A stretch of 64,000 bases of DNA from AP-15 sp963700195 (GCA_963700195.1 CAVOWQ010000031.1:310001-374000), one strand, 5' to 3'; counted from the stretch's first letter, positions 50,601 through 60,965 are shown. Notes: a model not told the origin generated them from the sequence alone. Numbers and translations: made by a program.

Positions 50601-52526
50601 TCAGCGCGGGAACAGGTACCACGTCACCAGCGCGACGAGACCGATCATCATCGCGAAGGCATAATGGTAGAGATACCCCGTCTGGAGGCGGCTGGCCTGA
50701 TGTGCGAGGTCGCGGGTTACCGCGGCGACACCGTTTGGGCCGAGGCCGTCGATGACCGTGCCGTCGCCGGACCGCCACAGACCATCGCCAAGCAAAAAAG
50801 CGGTCCGCACGAACAGCCAGTCATACAGCTCGTCGAAGTACCATTTGTTGAGCAGGAAGAGATAGAGGGAGCGGAACTGCGCGGCGAGACGCACCGGCAG
50901 CCGCGGATCGGCGATGTAGAAGACGTAGGCGATGGCGATGCCGATCACCGCGAAGATCAGCGGCATGAAGCGAACAAGCGCCGGGACCCCTTCGGCCGCC
51001 GCAAGGGAATCGTATTGCGGCAAGACCAGGATCGAGCTCTTCCAGAAGTGGGCTCGGTCGGCTCCAACAAAGAAATCGTAGCCGAGATAGCCGAAGAAAG
51101 CGGCGCCGATGGCAAGCACGATCAGCGGGATCAACATCACCCAAGGGCTTTCGTGGGCGTGGTGCATAGCCTCTTCGCCGGCTCGGGGCTCGCCGTGGAA
51201 GGTCATGAACATGACGCGCGAGATGTAGAAGGCGGTCATCAACGCGGCTACGGTGCCGAGGACCCAGGCATAGCGGCCGACCGCCGACCCGGAAGCCCAA
51301 GCGGCTTCGAGGATCGTGTCCTTCGAGTAATAGCCGGAAAAGAACGGAAGGGCGCTGAGCGACAGCGCGCCGATCCACATCGTCACATAGGTGATCGGGG
51401 TCTTGCGCCAGAGGCCGCCCATGCGGCGCATGTCCTGCTCGCCGCCCATCGCATGGATAACCGACCCGCAGCACAGGAACAGCAGCCCCTTGAAGAAGGC
51501 ATGCGTGAAGAGGTGGAAAATGGCGGCACCGTAGGCCGAGACGCCCGCCGCGGCGAACATGTACCCGAGCTGGCTGCAGGTGGAATAAGCAACGACCTTT
51601 TTGATGTCGGGCTGCACCATCCCGATGCTCGCCGCAAATATCGCTGTGGTCCCGCCAATGATGCCCACGACGGCGAGCGCCATCGGGGCATATTCGAAGA
51701 GCGGCGACAGGCGGGCGACCATGAAGACACCCGCCGTGACCATCGTCGCCGCATGGATCAAGGCGGAAACCGGGGTCGGGCCCTCCATCGCATCGGGCAG
51801 CCAGGTGTGGAGCGGGATCTGCGCAGATTTGCCCATCGCTCCGATGAACAACAGGATGCAGGCGAGAGTCAGTGCATCGACGTGCCAGCCAAGAAACTCC
51901 ATTGTCGTGCCGACCGCTCTCGGCGCCGCGCCAAAGACGGTGCCAAAGTCGAGTGAGCCGAAGATCACAAAAACCGCGTATATGCCTAAGGAGAAACCGA
52001 AATCGCCGACGCGGTTGACGAGGAAAGCCTTGATCGCGGCGGCATTGGCCGAGGGGCGATCGTACCAGAAGCCGACCAGCAGATAGGACATCAAGCCGAC
52101 GCCTTCCCAGCCGAAAAACAGCTGGACGAAATCGTTCGACGTGACCAAAGCCAGCATGAAAAAGGTGAACAGGCTCATATAGGACATGAACCGCGGGATC
52201 GATGGATCCCCGTGCATGTAGCCGATCGAATAGACGTGGACCATCGACGACACGACGGTCACGACGACGATCATGACGCCGCTCAAAGTGTCGAGCCGCA
52301 GTGCCCAGTTGACATCGACTCCGCCGGCGATGATCCAGCTCGCCAGCGGGATGACGCGGACCTGGTCGCTGGCGAGGATGTCGCGGAACAGAAAAAGACC
52401 GAGCACCGCCGACAGCAAAAGGGCCCCGCAAGTCACCAGCTGGGCGCCACGGTCGCCGATTGCCCGGCCGAAAAAGCCGGCGATCACCGCGGCGATCAGA
52501 GGCAGAAATACGACGGCAACGGCCAA
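50601..52526 (-). CDS. nuoL: NADH-quinone oxidoreductase subunit L
   Basis: 641 residues, the largest antiporter-like subunit, with the long lateral helix at the C-terminus. Phrases FFGWEGVGLMSYLLVGFWYD, AQIPLHTWLPDAMEGPTPVS, KVVAYSTCSQLGYMFAAAGV and FNYG-like core helices match NuoL. It starts 5 bases after the nuoK stop. Confidence 0.95.
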   Translation of the reverse strand: MAVAVVFLPLIAAVIAGFFGRAIGDRGAQLVTCGALLLSAVLGLFLFRDILASDQVRVIPLASWIIAGGVDVNWALRLDTLSGVMIVVVTVVSSMVHVYSIGYMHGDPSIPRFMSYMSLFTFFMLALVTSNDFVQLFFGWEGVGLMSYLLVGFWYDRPSANAAAIKAFLVNRVGDFGFSLGIYAVFVIFGSLDFGTVFGAAPRAVGTTMEFLGWHVDALTLACILLFIGAMGKSAQIPLHTWLPDAMEGPTPVSALIHAATMVTAGVFMVARLSPLFEYAPMALAVVGIIGGTTAIFAASIGMVQPDIKKVVAYSTCSQLGYMFAAAGVSAYGAAIFHLFTHAFFKGLLFLCCGSVIHAMGGEQDMRRMGGLWRKTPITYVTMWIGALSLSALPFFSGYYSKDTILEAAWASGSAVGRYAWVLGTVAALMTAFYISRVMFMTFHGEPRAGEEAMHHAHESPWVMLIPLIVLAIGAAFFGYLGYDFFVGADRAHFWKSSILVLPQYDSLAAAEGVPALVRFMPLIFAVIGIAIAYVFYIADPRLPVRLAAQFRSLYLFLLNKWYFDELYDWLFVRTAFLLGDGLWRSGDGTVIDGLGPNGVAAVTRDLAHQASRLQTGYLYHYAFAMMIGLVALVTWYLFPR

Positions 52527-52530
52527 AGCC

Positions 52531-52839
52531 TCAGCCCTTCATCATGTTGATGTCCTCGACCCGGATCGTGCCGCGGTTGCGGAAATAGACGACGAGGATG
52601 GCGAGGCCGATCGCCGCCTCCGCCGCCGCGACGGTCAGCACGAACATCGCAAAAGCCTGACCGATCAGGTTGTTTAAAAAGACCGAGAAGGCGACGAAAT
52701 TGATGCTGACCGCGAGCAGCATCAGCTCGATCGACATCAGCATGATGATCACGTTCTTGCGGTTGAGAAAGATGCCGAAGACCCCGAGCGTGAATAGGAT
52801 CGCGGCTACCGTCAGGTAATGCGCCAGGCCGATCAGCAT
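52531..52839 (-). CDS. nuoK: NADH-quinone oxidoreductase subunit K
   Basis: 102 residues with three helices, carrying the conserved membrane glutamates in MSIELMLLAVSINFV and TVAAAEAAIGLAILVVYFRN. The ATG overlaps the nuoJ stop. The frame is open much further upstream within nuoJ, but only this start gives NuoK. Confidence 0.95.
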   Translation of the reverse strand: MLIGLAHYLTVAAILFTLGVFGIFLNRKNVIIMLMSIELMLLAVSINFVAFSVFLNNLIGQAFAMFVLTVAAAEAAIGLAILVVYFRNRGTIRVEDINMMKG

Positions 52840-53459
52840 CAGTCGCTCCCGGCGCCGATCGGCACCTTGACGACTTCGACGGTCTCGGCGCGGCCGCGGG
52901 CCAGCTGCGCCGAAATCGATTGCCGCCTGACGTCGGCGCGATGACGCAAAGTCAAGACGATCGCCCCGATCATTGCCACGAGCAAAATCAATCCCGCGAC
53001 CTGAAACGCAAACAAATAGCGGGTATAGAGAATCTCGCCGAGCGCCCGGGTATTGGTGAGCGGAACACCACCGGCCGTTGCCAGCGCAGGGGCCTGGGTC
53101 GGTATGGATGGGCCGACCGCCCAACCGCCAATGACGAAGAAGAGCTCGAACAACAGGATCAGGCCGACCAATGTGCCGATCGGGAGATATTGCACGAAGC
53201 CGCTGCGCAATTGCACAAAGTCGATGTCCAACATCATCACGACGAAAAGAAACAGGACCGCTACCGCCCCGACATAGACGATGACCAGGATCATCGCCAG
53301 GAACTCCGCGCCGATCAGAACGAACAAGCCCGCGGCGTTGAAGAAGGCGAGGATCAGAAAGAGCACGGAATGCACCGGGTTGCGCGCCGAAACCACCAGC
53401 ACCCCGGAGGCGACGGCTATCGTGCCAAAGATGTAGAAGAGGATGGCCTGGACGATCAT
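52839..53459 (-). CDS. nuoJ: NADH-quinone oxidoreductase subunit J
   Basis: 206 residues, five helices. LFLILAFFNAAGLFVLIGAE and LVIVYVGAVAVLFLFVVMML contain the family's pi-bulge helix (VIVYVGAVAVLF). It overlaps nuoK by one base and is separated from nuoI by a repeat of about 140 bases. Confidence 0.94.
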   Translation of the reverse strand: MIVQAILFYIFGTIAVASGVLVVSARNPVHSVLFLILAFFNAAGLFVLIGAEFLAMILVIVYVGAVAVLFLFVVMMLDIDFVQLRSGFVQYLPIGTLVGLILLFELFFVIGGWAVGPSIPTQAPALATAGGVPLTNTRALGEILYTRYLFAFQVAGLILLVAMIGAIVLTLRHRADVRRQSISAQLARGRAETVEVVKVPIGAGSD

Positions 53460-53460
53460 C

Positions 53461-53600
53461 GCAGCCCCTCACCCGCCTCGCTGCGCTCGGCACCCTCTCC
53501 CGCGTGCGGGAGAGGGGCTGCGACGCATTCCGCTCGAAGCTCCTCTGCCGCACCGCGGGAGAGGGGGGACCATCGCGCCAGCCATGGTGGGTGACGGGGC
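53461..53600. repeat. GC-rich hairpin repeat inside the nuo operon
   Basis: CCCCTCACCCGCCTCGCTGC begins an inverted copy of the element at 1000-1118, with CTCTCCCGCGTGCGGGAGAG and CACCGCGGGAGAGGGGGGAC arms. It lies exactly between nuoI and nuoJ, the only wide gap in the nuo operon. Confidence 0.85.
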
Positions 53601-53604
53601 ATCG

Positions 53605-54093
53605 TCACCGATAGGGCGCGTCGAGGGCCAGGTTCTTGGCGATTTCGGCCTCCCAGCGGTCGCCGTTGGCCAGCAATTTCTCCTTGTCGTAGAGGAGTTC
53701 CTCATGCGTCTCGGTCGCGAACTCGAAATTCGGCCCCTCGACGATCGCGTCGACCGGACAGGCCTCCTGGCAATAGCCGCAATAGATGCATTTCGTCATG
53801 TCGATGTCGTAACGCGTGGTGCGGCGGCTGCCGTCCTCGCGCGGTTCGGCCTCGATTGTGATCGCCAGCGCCGGGCAGATCGCCTCGCACAGCTTGCAGG
53901 CGATGCAGCGCTCCTCGCCGTTGGGGTACCGGCGCAGCACGTGCTCGCCGCGAAAGCGCGGGCTCAGCGGACCCTTCTCGTAGGGGTAATTTACGGTGAC
54001 CGTCCGCTTGAACATGTAACGCAACGTCAGCCCCATCCCGGACAGCAGCTCGGTCAACAGCAGGCTGCGGGTGGCGCGTTCGAGAAGTCCCAT
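53605..54093 (-). CDS. nuoI: NADH-quinone oxidoreductase subunit I
   Basis: 162 residues with two 4Fe-4S ferredoxin motifs: CIACKLCEAICPALAI and CIYCGYCQEACPVDAI, binding clusters N6a and N6b on the path to quinone. Length and the N-terminal amphipathic region (LLTELLSGMGLTLRYMFKRT) are normal. Confidence 0.95.
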   Translation of the reverse strand: MGLLERATRSLLLTELLSGMGLTLRYMFKRTVTVNYPYEKGPLSPRFRGEHVLRRYPNGEERCIACKLCEAICPALAITIEAEPREDGSRRTTRYDIDMTKCIYCGYCQEACPVDAIVEGPNFEFATETHEELLYDKEKLLANGDRWEAEIAKNLALDAPYR

Positions 54094-54104
54094 CGATCAA
54101 TCCT

Positions 54105-55118
54105 TCAGCGCGCGGGCAGCCACCCGGCCGCAGTCAACACGCCGGCTGTCAACACCAGCCAGAACAGCGAAAACGGCAGAAACACCTTCCAGCCGAGCCG
54201 CATCAGCTGGTCATAACGGAACCGGGGAAAGGTGGCACGCACCCACAGAAAACAGAACAGCACAAAGGCGATCTTGAGCGCGAACCAGATCGGCCCCGGG
54301 ACCCAGGTAAAAGGCGCCACCCCGAACGGCGCGAGCCAGCCGCCGAGAAACAGCAGGCTGGTCATCGCACTCATCAGGATCATATTGCCGTATTCGCCGA
54401 GATAGAACAGCGCAAAGGTCATCGACGAATATTCGACAAAATAACCGGCAACGATCTCCGTTTCGCCCTCGGGCAGGTCGAACGGCGCGCGCCCGGTCTC
54501 GGCCAATGCGGAGATGAAGAAAATCACAAACATCGGCAGCAGCGGGATCGCGAACCAGATGTGGCGCTGCGCCTCGACGATCTCGGTCAAGTTGAGCGAC
54601 CCCGCGCACAGCAGCACGGTGACGAGTACAAAGCCAATCGCCACCTCGTAGGAAACCATCTGCGCCGCCGAGCGCAGCGCGCCGAGGAAAGCATAACGGG
54701 AGTTCGACGCCCAGCCGGCAAGGATGATCCCGTAGACGCCGAGCGAGCTGATCGCGAACAGATAGAGAATGCCGACATTGATGTTGGCAATCACCACCCC
54801 GGGATCAAACGGGATGACCGCCCAGGCGACGAGAGCCAACGTGAAGGTGATCAGCGGCGCGATGACGAACACCAACCGGTTCGCGCCGCTCGGGACTATC
54901 GTCTCCTTGACGAGCAGCTTGAGGCCGTCTGCGAAAGGCTGCAGCAGCCCGAACGGGCCGACGACATTCGGCCCTTTGCGAAGCTGCGAAAACGCCAGCA
55001 CCTTGCGCTCGGCATAAGTCAGCATCGCGATCGCCAGCAACAGCGGCACCACGACGATGACGACTTCGATGGCGGTGACGACGGTCGGCCAGGCGTAACC
55101 AATCCAGAAATTAGCCAT
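54105..55118 (-). CDS. nuoH: NADH-quinone oxidoreductase subunit H
   Basis: 337 residues, eight helices, the quinone-site membrane subunit. AERKVLAFSQLRKGPNVVGP, SELAETGRAPFDLPEGETEI-type text (here ALAETGRAPFDLPEGETEIV) and RATFPRFRYDQLMRLGWKVF are the family signatures. The start overlaps the nuoG stop. Confidence 0.95.
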   Translation of the reverse strand: MANFWIGYAWPTVVTAIEVVIVVVPLLLAIAMLTYAERKVLAFSQLRKGPNVVGPFGLLQPFADGLKLLVKETIVPSGANRLVFVIAPLITFTLALVAWAVIPFDPGVVIANINVGILYLFAISSLGVYGIILAGWASNSRYAFLGALRSAAQMVSYEVAIGFVLVTVLLCAGSLNLTEIVEAQRHIWFAIPLLPMFVIFFISALAETGRAPFDLPEGETEIVAGYFVEYSSMTFALFYLGEYGNMILMSAMTSLLFLGGWLAPFGVAPFTWVPGPIWFALKIAFVLFCFLWVRATFPRFRYDQLMRLGWKVFLPFSLFWLVLTAGVLTAAGWLPAR

Positions 55119-57181
55119 GAGTGCCGGTCCACGGCGGGGCTTGCTGCCGCCCTCCGACGAAAAGCTCGCTGCATCGCGCCATCGTCTGGCTGGCCCGGCT
55201 GATCGGATCGGTCCGGTAGAAATCCTCGACCGGATACAAGAAGGGATCGGCGGCGACCGGCCCCGCCCCCCCGAAAGCGTCCCAAGGAGCCCGCGTCACC
55301 ACATCCGCGCCGGCCAATACCGGATGCTTCTCCGACATCTGGCAGCGCAGTTCGCGAAGCGCATCGAACGGCAGCGGACGGCCGATGGCACCGGACAAAG
55401 CGCGCACGATCTTCCAGTCCTCGCGCGCCTCTCCGGGCGGGAACACCGCGCGCCGCGCCAGCTGCACGCGGCCCTCCGTATTGACGTAGGTGCCGTCCTT
55501 CTCGGTGTAGGCAGCACCCGGCAGGACGACATCGGCGCGACGGGCACCGCGCTCGCCGTGATGGCCCTGGTAAATCACAAAGGCTGATCCGAGATCGCTC
55601 GTATCGATCTCGTCCGCACCGAGAAGGTAGAGAACCTCGATGTCGCCGGATTTGCATCCGGCGATAATGCCGCTCACATCGCGTCCTCCGGCTCCCGGCA
55701 CGAATGCCGAGATCGAGGCCGCCGACCCGCGCGGCGGCGCGGTGCAGAACATTGAACCCGTTCCAGTCGTCGCGAACGAGCCCGCCATTTTCGGCGAGCT
55801 GGTGCGCCGCGCCCAGGACGCGGGCGCCGTCCGGGCGGGCGAGCGCCCCCTGCCCCACCACGATCATCGGGTTTTTGGCATTGCGCAGAATATCGGCCCA
55901 AGGGTGGTCGCCCGCAGCCAAAGCGTTCAGCACGGCACCGTCACTGCCGAGCATCTCGACGGGAAAGGTCAGGTCGAGGGTCGGGCCGATTGCGGCGACC
56001 CGGAAACCGCCTTGGAGATGCCGCTTGCGCAGCCGCGCATTTACGAGCGGTGCTTCCCGGCGCGGGTTGGTGCCGACCAGCAAACAGGCATCCGCATTTT
56101 CGATGCCGGCAATTGTCGTGTTGAACAAATATGCGGCGCGGCACCGCGCATCGAGCTTGGCGCCGTCCTGGCGGCAATCGAGGCTCGTCGCGCCGAGGCC
56201 GGTGAGAAATTCCTTCAGCGCAAACATCGCCTCGGTGTCGCATAAATCGCCGGCGATCGCGGCGATACGCTCGCCCGGAACCTTCTTCAGCCGTTCGGCG
56301 ACGAGCTCGACGGCCTCGCGCCACTCCACCTCGCGTTTGCGCTCGCGGCCGAAATAAGGCCGGTCCAGCCGGCGGCGAACGAGACCGTCGATCGCGTAGC
56401 GGGTCTTGTCCGAGATCCACTCCTCGTTGACCGCCTCGTGGACGCGCGGCAGCACGCGCAAGACTTGCGGTCCGCGCGAATCGATCCTGATGTTGCTGCC
56501 GACCGCATCCAAGACATCGATCGACTCGGTTTTGACCAGCTCCCAAGGCCGGGCGACGAATGCATAAGGCTTCGAGGTCAGCGCGCCGACCGGGCACAGA
56601 TCGATGATGTTGGCTGACAATTCGGAATCGAGCGCACGCTCGATATAGGTGGTGATCTCCATGTCTTCGCCGCGGCCGGTGGCGCCCAGCTCCTGAACCC
56701 CGGCGATTTCAGTCAGAAAGCGAATGCAGCGCGTGCAGTGAATGCAGCGGTTCATGCTGGTCTCGACCAGCGGACCAAAATTCTTATAGGGGACTGCGCG
56801 CTTGTTCTCCTCGTATCGGCCGCGGTCGAAACCGTAGGCCATAGCCTGGTCCTGCAAGTCGCACTCGCCGCCCTGATCGCAGATCGGACAATCGAGCGGA
56901 TGATTGATCAGCAGGAACTCCATTACCCCCTTCTGCGCCTTGATCGCCTTCGGAGACTTGGTGAAAACGACCATCCCGTCGGTCGCCGGCATCGCGCAAG
57001 AAGCAATCGGCTTTGGCGATTTCTCCACCTCGACGAGACACATCCGGCAATTTCCTGCAATCGCGAGGCGCTCGTGAAAGCAGAAATGCGCAATCTCGAT
57101 CCCGGCATGCTCACAGGCCTGCAAGATCGTCGCGCCAGCCGGCACCTCGACCTCGGCCCCATCGATCGTCAGCTTCGGCAT
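55111..57181 (-). CDS. nuoG: NADH-quinone oxidoreductase subunit G, frameshifted
   Basis: About 690 residues after correction. N-terminal 2Fe-2S domain (CEHAGIEIAHFCFHERLAIA, GNCRMCLVEVEK), His-Cys3 cluster (HPLDCPICDQGGECDLQDQA), 4Fe-4S sites (NRCIHCTRCIRF, IDLCPVGALTSKPYAF) and a molybdopterin-like domain. Near 55707 one G of GGC appears extra; the frame then changes and VPGAGGRDVSGIIAGCKSGD continues to EDFYRTDPISRASQTMARCS and the normal end. Being an essential core subunit in an intact operon, a sequencing error is the likelier cause. The ATG at 57181 follows nuoF directly. Confidence 0.9.
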
Positions 57182-57183
57182 TG

Positions 57184-58477
57184 TCAGGCCGCCCGCCTTT
57201 CCCGCACGGCGGCTTCGCGGTACTCGGCGATGCGGCGCTCCATCTCCGGGCGGAAATGGCGGATCAGCCCCTGCACTGGCCACATCGCGCCGTCGGCCAG
57301 CGCGCAGATCGTATGACCCTCGATCTCGTACGAGACGTCGAGCAGCATGTCGATCTCCGCGACCGAGGCATTGCCTTCGACCATGCGCTCCATGACCCGC
57401 CATACCCAGCCCGCACCCTCGCGGCACGGGGTGCACTGGCCGCAGCTCTCGTGCTTGTAGAATTTCGACAGCCTCGCTATCGCCTTTACGATATCCGTAG
57501 ATTTGTCCATGACGATCACCGCGGCGGTGCCGAGCCCGCTCTTGACCGCGACCAGGCTGTCGAAATCCATCAGCACCGTCTCGCAGATCGATTTCGGTAT
57601 GACCGGCACCGAGGAGCCGCCTGGAATGACGCCGAGTAGATTGTCCCAGCCGCCGCGCACTCCGCCGCCGTGCCGCTCGATCAGCTCGCGCAACGGTATG
57701 CTCATCGCCTCTTCAACATTGCAGGGCGTGTTCACGTGGCCGGAAAGGCAGTAGATCTTAGTGCCCGAGTTGCGCGGCCGGCCGATACCGGCAAACCAGG
57801 CGGCGCCGCGCCGTAAGATAGCCGGTACGACCGCAATCGTCTCGACATTGTTTACCGTAGTCGGGCAACCATAAAGACCGACTTGCGCCGGGAATGGCGG
57901 TTTCAGGCGGGGCTGGCCTTTGCGCCCTTCGAGGCTCTCGAGCAGCCCGGTCTCCTCGCCGCAAATATAAGCGCCGGCTCCGCGATGCAGGTATAGCTCA
58001 AAATCCCAGCCCGAGCCGCAGGCGTCCTCGCCGATCAAGCCAGCGTCGTAGGCCTCGTCGATGGCCGCTTGCAGGCGCTGTTGCCTCGTTATAAAACTCG
58101 CCGCGGATATAGATGTAGCAAGTGTGGACACCCATGCCGACCGAGGCGAGCAGGCAGCCTTCGATCAGCTTGTGTGGGTCGTTGCGGATAATGTCCCGGT
58201 CCTTGCAGGTGCCCGGCTCGCTCTCATCGGCATTGACGCAAAGGTAGGTCGGACGGTCGCTCTGCTTTGGCATGAACGACCACTTCAAGCCGGTCGGGAA
58301 ACCGGCGCCGCCGCGTCCGCGCAAGCCGGATTCCTTGACTTGCTCGACAATCCAATCGCGCCCTTTGAGGATCAGCTCCTTGGTGCCGTCCCAATCGCCG
58401 CGCTGCTGGGCGCCTGCGAGCCGCCAATCATCACGGCCGTAGAGGTTCGTAAAGATCCGATCCTTGTCGGCAAGCAT
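57184..58477 (-). CDS. nuoF: NADH-quinone oxidoreductase subunit F, frameshifted
   Basis: About 430 residues after correction; binds NADH, FMN and a 4Fe-4S cluster. First frame: GLRGRGGAGFPTGLKWSFMP (FMN/NADH loop), YLCVNADESEPGTCKDRDII, YIYIRGEFYNEA. Near 58081 an AA should be A; then QRLQAAIDEAYDAGLIGEDA, LHRGAGAYICGEETGLLESL and the cluster ligands ESCGQCTPCREG follow. All catalytic motifs are present apart from the indel. Lies 9 bases after nuoE. Confidence 0.92.
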
Positions 58478-58486
58478 TGCTTCCTC

Positions 58487-59122
58487 TTATTCCCGACCGC
58501 CGTCCGCAGACCCCACGCCGGGCTCGATCAGAGTGGTGCGACCGACAACCGGCTCGGAACCCTGCCGACCGATTACCGAACCCGGCAGAGGCGCCTTCCC
58601 ATTGCGCAAAGCGTCGAGCAGTGCCTCGGTCGCAGGAGCGTCCAGATCCTCGTAGAAATCGTCGTTGACCTGCAGGATCGGAGCGTTGACGCAAGCGCCG
58701 AGACACTCGACCTCGACCAGAGTGAAGAGCCCATCCGGCGTGGTGCCGCCGACGCCGATGCCGAGCTTGCGCCCGCACGCCTCGACGACGGCGTCGGAGC
58801 CGCGCAGCCAGCACGGCGTCGTCGTGCAGGCCTGCAGCAGGTAGCGCCCAACCGGCCGCAGGTTGAACATCGTATAGAAGGTCGCGACCTCGTAAACGCG
58901 GATCGGCGCCATTTCGAGCAGCAGCGCGACATGATTCATTGCCGCGCGAGGCAGCCAGCCGCCATGCTGTTCCTGCGCAATGTACAACAGCGGCAAGACG
59001 GCGCTCGCCTGACGGTCCGGCGGATATTTGGCGATGTGCGCCTTCGCCCGCTCGAGGTTCTCGGGAGTGAATTCGAACTTATCGGGCTGCTCGAAAGGCG
59101 GTCCCTCAACCGGCGTGGTCAT
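58487..59122 (-). CDS. nuoE: NADH-quinone oxidoreductase subunit E
   Basis: 211 residues, 2Fe-2S (N1a) subunit. Cluster ligands are in CTTTPCWLRGSDAV and VECLGACVNAPILQVNDDF; the N-terminal helical part includes VLPLLYIAQEQHGGWLPRAA. The ATG overlaps the nuoD stop. The extra C-terminal tail of about 25 residues (VVGRTTLIEPGVGSADGGRE) is longer than in Escherichia coli but usual in Alphaproteobacteria. Confidence 0.95.
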   Translation of the reverse strand: MTTPVEGPPFEQPDKFEFTPENLERAKAHIAKYPPDRQASAVLPLLYIAQEQHGGWLPRAAMNHVALLLEMAPIRVYEVATFYTMFNLRPVGRYLLQACTTTPCWLRGSDAVVEACGRKLGIGVGGTTPDGLFTLVEVECLGACVNAPILQVNDDFYEDLDAPATEALLDALRNGKAPLPGSVIGRQGSEPVVGRTTLIEPGVGSADGGRE

Positions 59123-60333
59123 CGGTCGATCTCGCCGAACACGATGTCCATAGAGCCGATGATCGCCACGACATCGGCGAGCATATGGCCCCGGCACATG
59201 AAATCCGTCGCCTGCAGAAAGGCAAAGCCCGGCGATCTAATCTTGCAGCGATAGGGCCGGTTGGTGCCGTCGGCAACCAGATACACCCCGAACTCGCCCT
59301 TCGGCGCCTCCACCGCCGTGTAGGTCTCGCCGGGCGGCACGTGATAGCCCTCGGTGTAGAGCTTGAAGTGATGGATCAGCGCTTCCATCGAATGTTTCAT
59401 CTCGGCTCTCGGCGGCGGCGCCACCTTACGGTCGTTGACCTTGACCGGCCCGGTGGGCATCTGCGCAAGCGCCTGCCTCATTATGCGGAGCGATTGGCGC
59501 ATCTCCTCGATGCGCACGAGATAACGATCGTAGGAATCGCCGTTGCGCCCGATTGGAACGTCAAACTCCATCTTGTCATACGCGTCATAGGGCTGCGCGC
59601 GGCGGAGATCCCAGGCCACCCCGGAGCCGCGCAGCATCGGGCCGGAAAACCCCCAATCCGCTGCCTGTTCGGCGGTCACCACACCGATGTCGACGGTGCG
59701 CTCCTTGAAGATGCGGTTCTCGGTCAGCAGGCGTTCGATATCGTCGATCGTCTGCGGGAAGGTGTCGCAAAATGCCAGAATGTCCTCGGCGAGGTCCGCG
59801 GGCATGTCGAGGTGCACGCCGCCGGGACGGAAGTAATTGGCGTGCAAGCGGGCGCCCGAGACGCGCTCGTAAAACTCCATCAGCCGCTCGCGCTCTTCGA
59901 AGCCCCACAGAAACGGGGTGATCGCGCCGACATCGAGCCCGAACGCGCAGATGCAGAGCAGATGGTTCAAGATCCGGGTAATCTCGGCGAACAGCACCCG
60001 GATGTATTGCGCCCGTGGCGGCGGGGTGATGCCCATCAGTTTTTCGACCGCGAGCGCGAAAGCGTGCTCCTGGCACATCGGCGACACGTAGTCGAGCCGA
60101 TCGAAATACGGGATCGCCTGCAGATAGGTCTTGTACTCGATCAGCTTTTCGGTGCCGCGGTGCAACAGCCCGATATGCGGGTCGGCCCGCTCGATGACCT
60201 CGCCGTCCATTTCGAGGACCAGCCGCATGACGCCGTGCGCCGCCGGATGCTGCGGTCCGAAATTCATCATGTAGTTCTTGATGCGCGGCGGCCCTTCGAG
60301 CTCGTCCGCCACCGGTGGCCGCGAGTCGCTCAT
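59119..60333 (-). CDS. nuoD: NADH-quinone oxidoreductase subunit D
   Basis: 404 residues, 49-kDa-type quinone-site subunit. NFGPQHPAAHGVMRLVLEMD holds the conserved quinone-site histidine loop, and FLWGFEERERLMEFYERVSG, PRGEFGVYLV-type text (PKGEFGVYLVADGTNRPYRC) and ADVVAIIGSMDIVFGEIDR end the protein in the standard form. Overlaps nuoC and nuoE by four bases each. Confidence 0.96.
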   Translation of the reverse strand: MSDSRPPVADELEGPPRIKNYMMNFGPQHPAAHGVMRLVLEMDGEVIERADPHIGLLHRGTEKLIEYKTYLQAIPYFDRLDYVSPMCQEHAFALAVEKLMGITPPPRAQYIRVLFAEITRILNHLLCICAFGLDVGAITPFLWGFEERERLMEFYERVSGARLHANYFRPGGVHLDMPADLAEDILAFCDTFPQTIDDIERLLTENRIFKERTVDIGVVTAEQAADWGFSGPMLRGSGVAWDLRRAQPYDAYDKMEFDVPIGRNGDSYDRYLVRIEEMRQSLRIMRQALAQMPTGPVKVNDRKVAPPPRAEMKHSMEALIHHFKLYTEGYHVPPGETYTAVEAPKGEFGVYLVADGTNRPYRCKIRSPGFAFLQATDFMCRGHMLADVVAIIGSMDIVFGEIDR

Positions 60334-60965
60334 TTCCCGCCCTCCTTCGGGGTCTCGGCATCCGTTGGAGTGGCCTTTTCGTCACCCGGGAGAATTTTGT
60401 CCATCCCCTCCCATGGCGACAGGAAGTCGAAGCTGCGGAATTCCTGCTGCAATCGGACCGGATCGTAGACGACCGCCTTCTTATCCTCGTCGTAGCGCAG
60501 CTCGACATATCCGGTCAGCGGGAAATCCTTGCGCAGCGGATGACCCTCGAAGCCGTAATCGGTCAAGATGCGGCGCAAATCGGGGTTGTCGGCGAAATAG
60601 ATGCCGAACAGATCCCACGCCTCGCGCTCCCACCAGCCGGCGCTGCTGAACAGCCCGACCGCCGACGGCACCGGCTGCTCTTCGTCGGTGTCGACTTTGA
60701 TGCGGATGCGCTGGTTGAGCCGCATGCTGAGGAGGTTGTAGACCACCTCGAAGCGCTGCGGCCGGTCGGGAAAATCGGCGCCGCAGATGTCGCAGAGCAT
60801 CGTGAAGGCGCAATTCGGATCGTCGCGAAGAAATTTCAGGACATGAGGCAACGCCTCCCGCTTCACCCGGCAGCACAACTCGCCGCCGCGGATCTCGGCG
60901 GCGACCATCGCGTCGGACAACGCCGCCGAGACGTGTTCGGTCAGGGCCTGGAGTTTTTCCTGCAT
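60330..60965 (-). CDS. nuoC: NADH-quinone oxidoreductase subunit C
   Basis: 211 residues, 30-kDa-type subunit. RFEVVYNLLSMRLNQRIRIK and WWEREAWDLFGIYFADNPDL with DYGFEGHPLRKDFPLTGYVE are the family signature. Separate from nuoD, as is usual in Alphaproteobacteria. Starts 6 bases after nuoB. Confidence 0.95.
   Translation of the reverse strand: MQEKLQALTEHVSAALSDAMVAAEIRGGELCCRVKREALPHVLKFLRDDPNCAFTMLCDICGADFPDRPQRFEVVYNLLSMRLNQRIRIKVDTDEEQPVPSAVGLFSSAGWWEREAWDLFGIYFADNPDLRRILTDYGFEGHPLRKDFPLTGYVELRYDEDKKAVVYDPVRLQQEFRSFDFLSPWEGMDKILPGDEKATPTDAETPKEGGK

Noticed and set aside
50403..51956. A 517-codon plus-strand open frame
   Set aside because: Antisense to nuoL; hydrophilic repetitive composition typical of shadow frames of membrane proteins.
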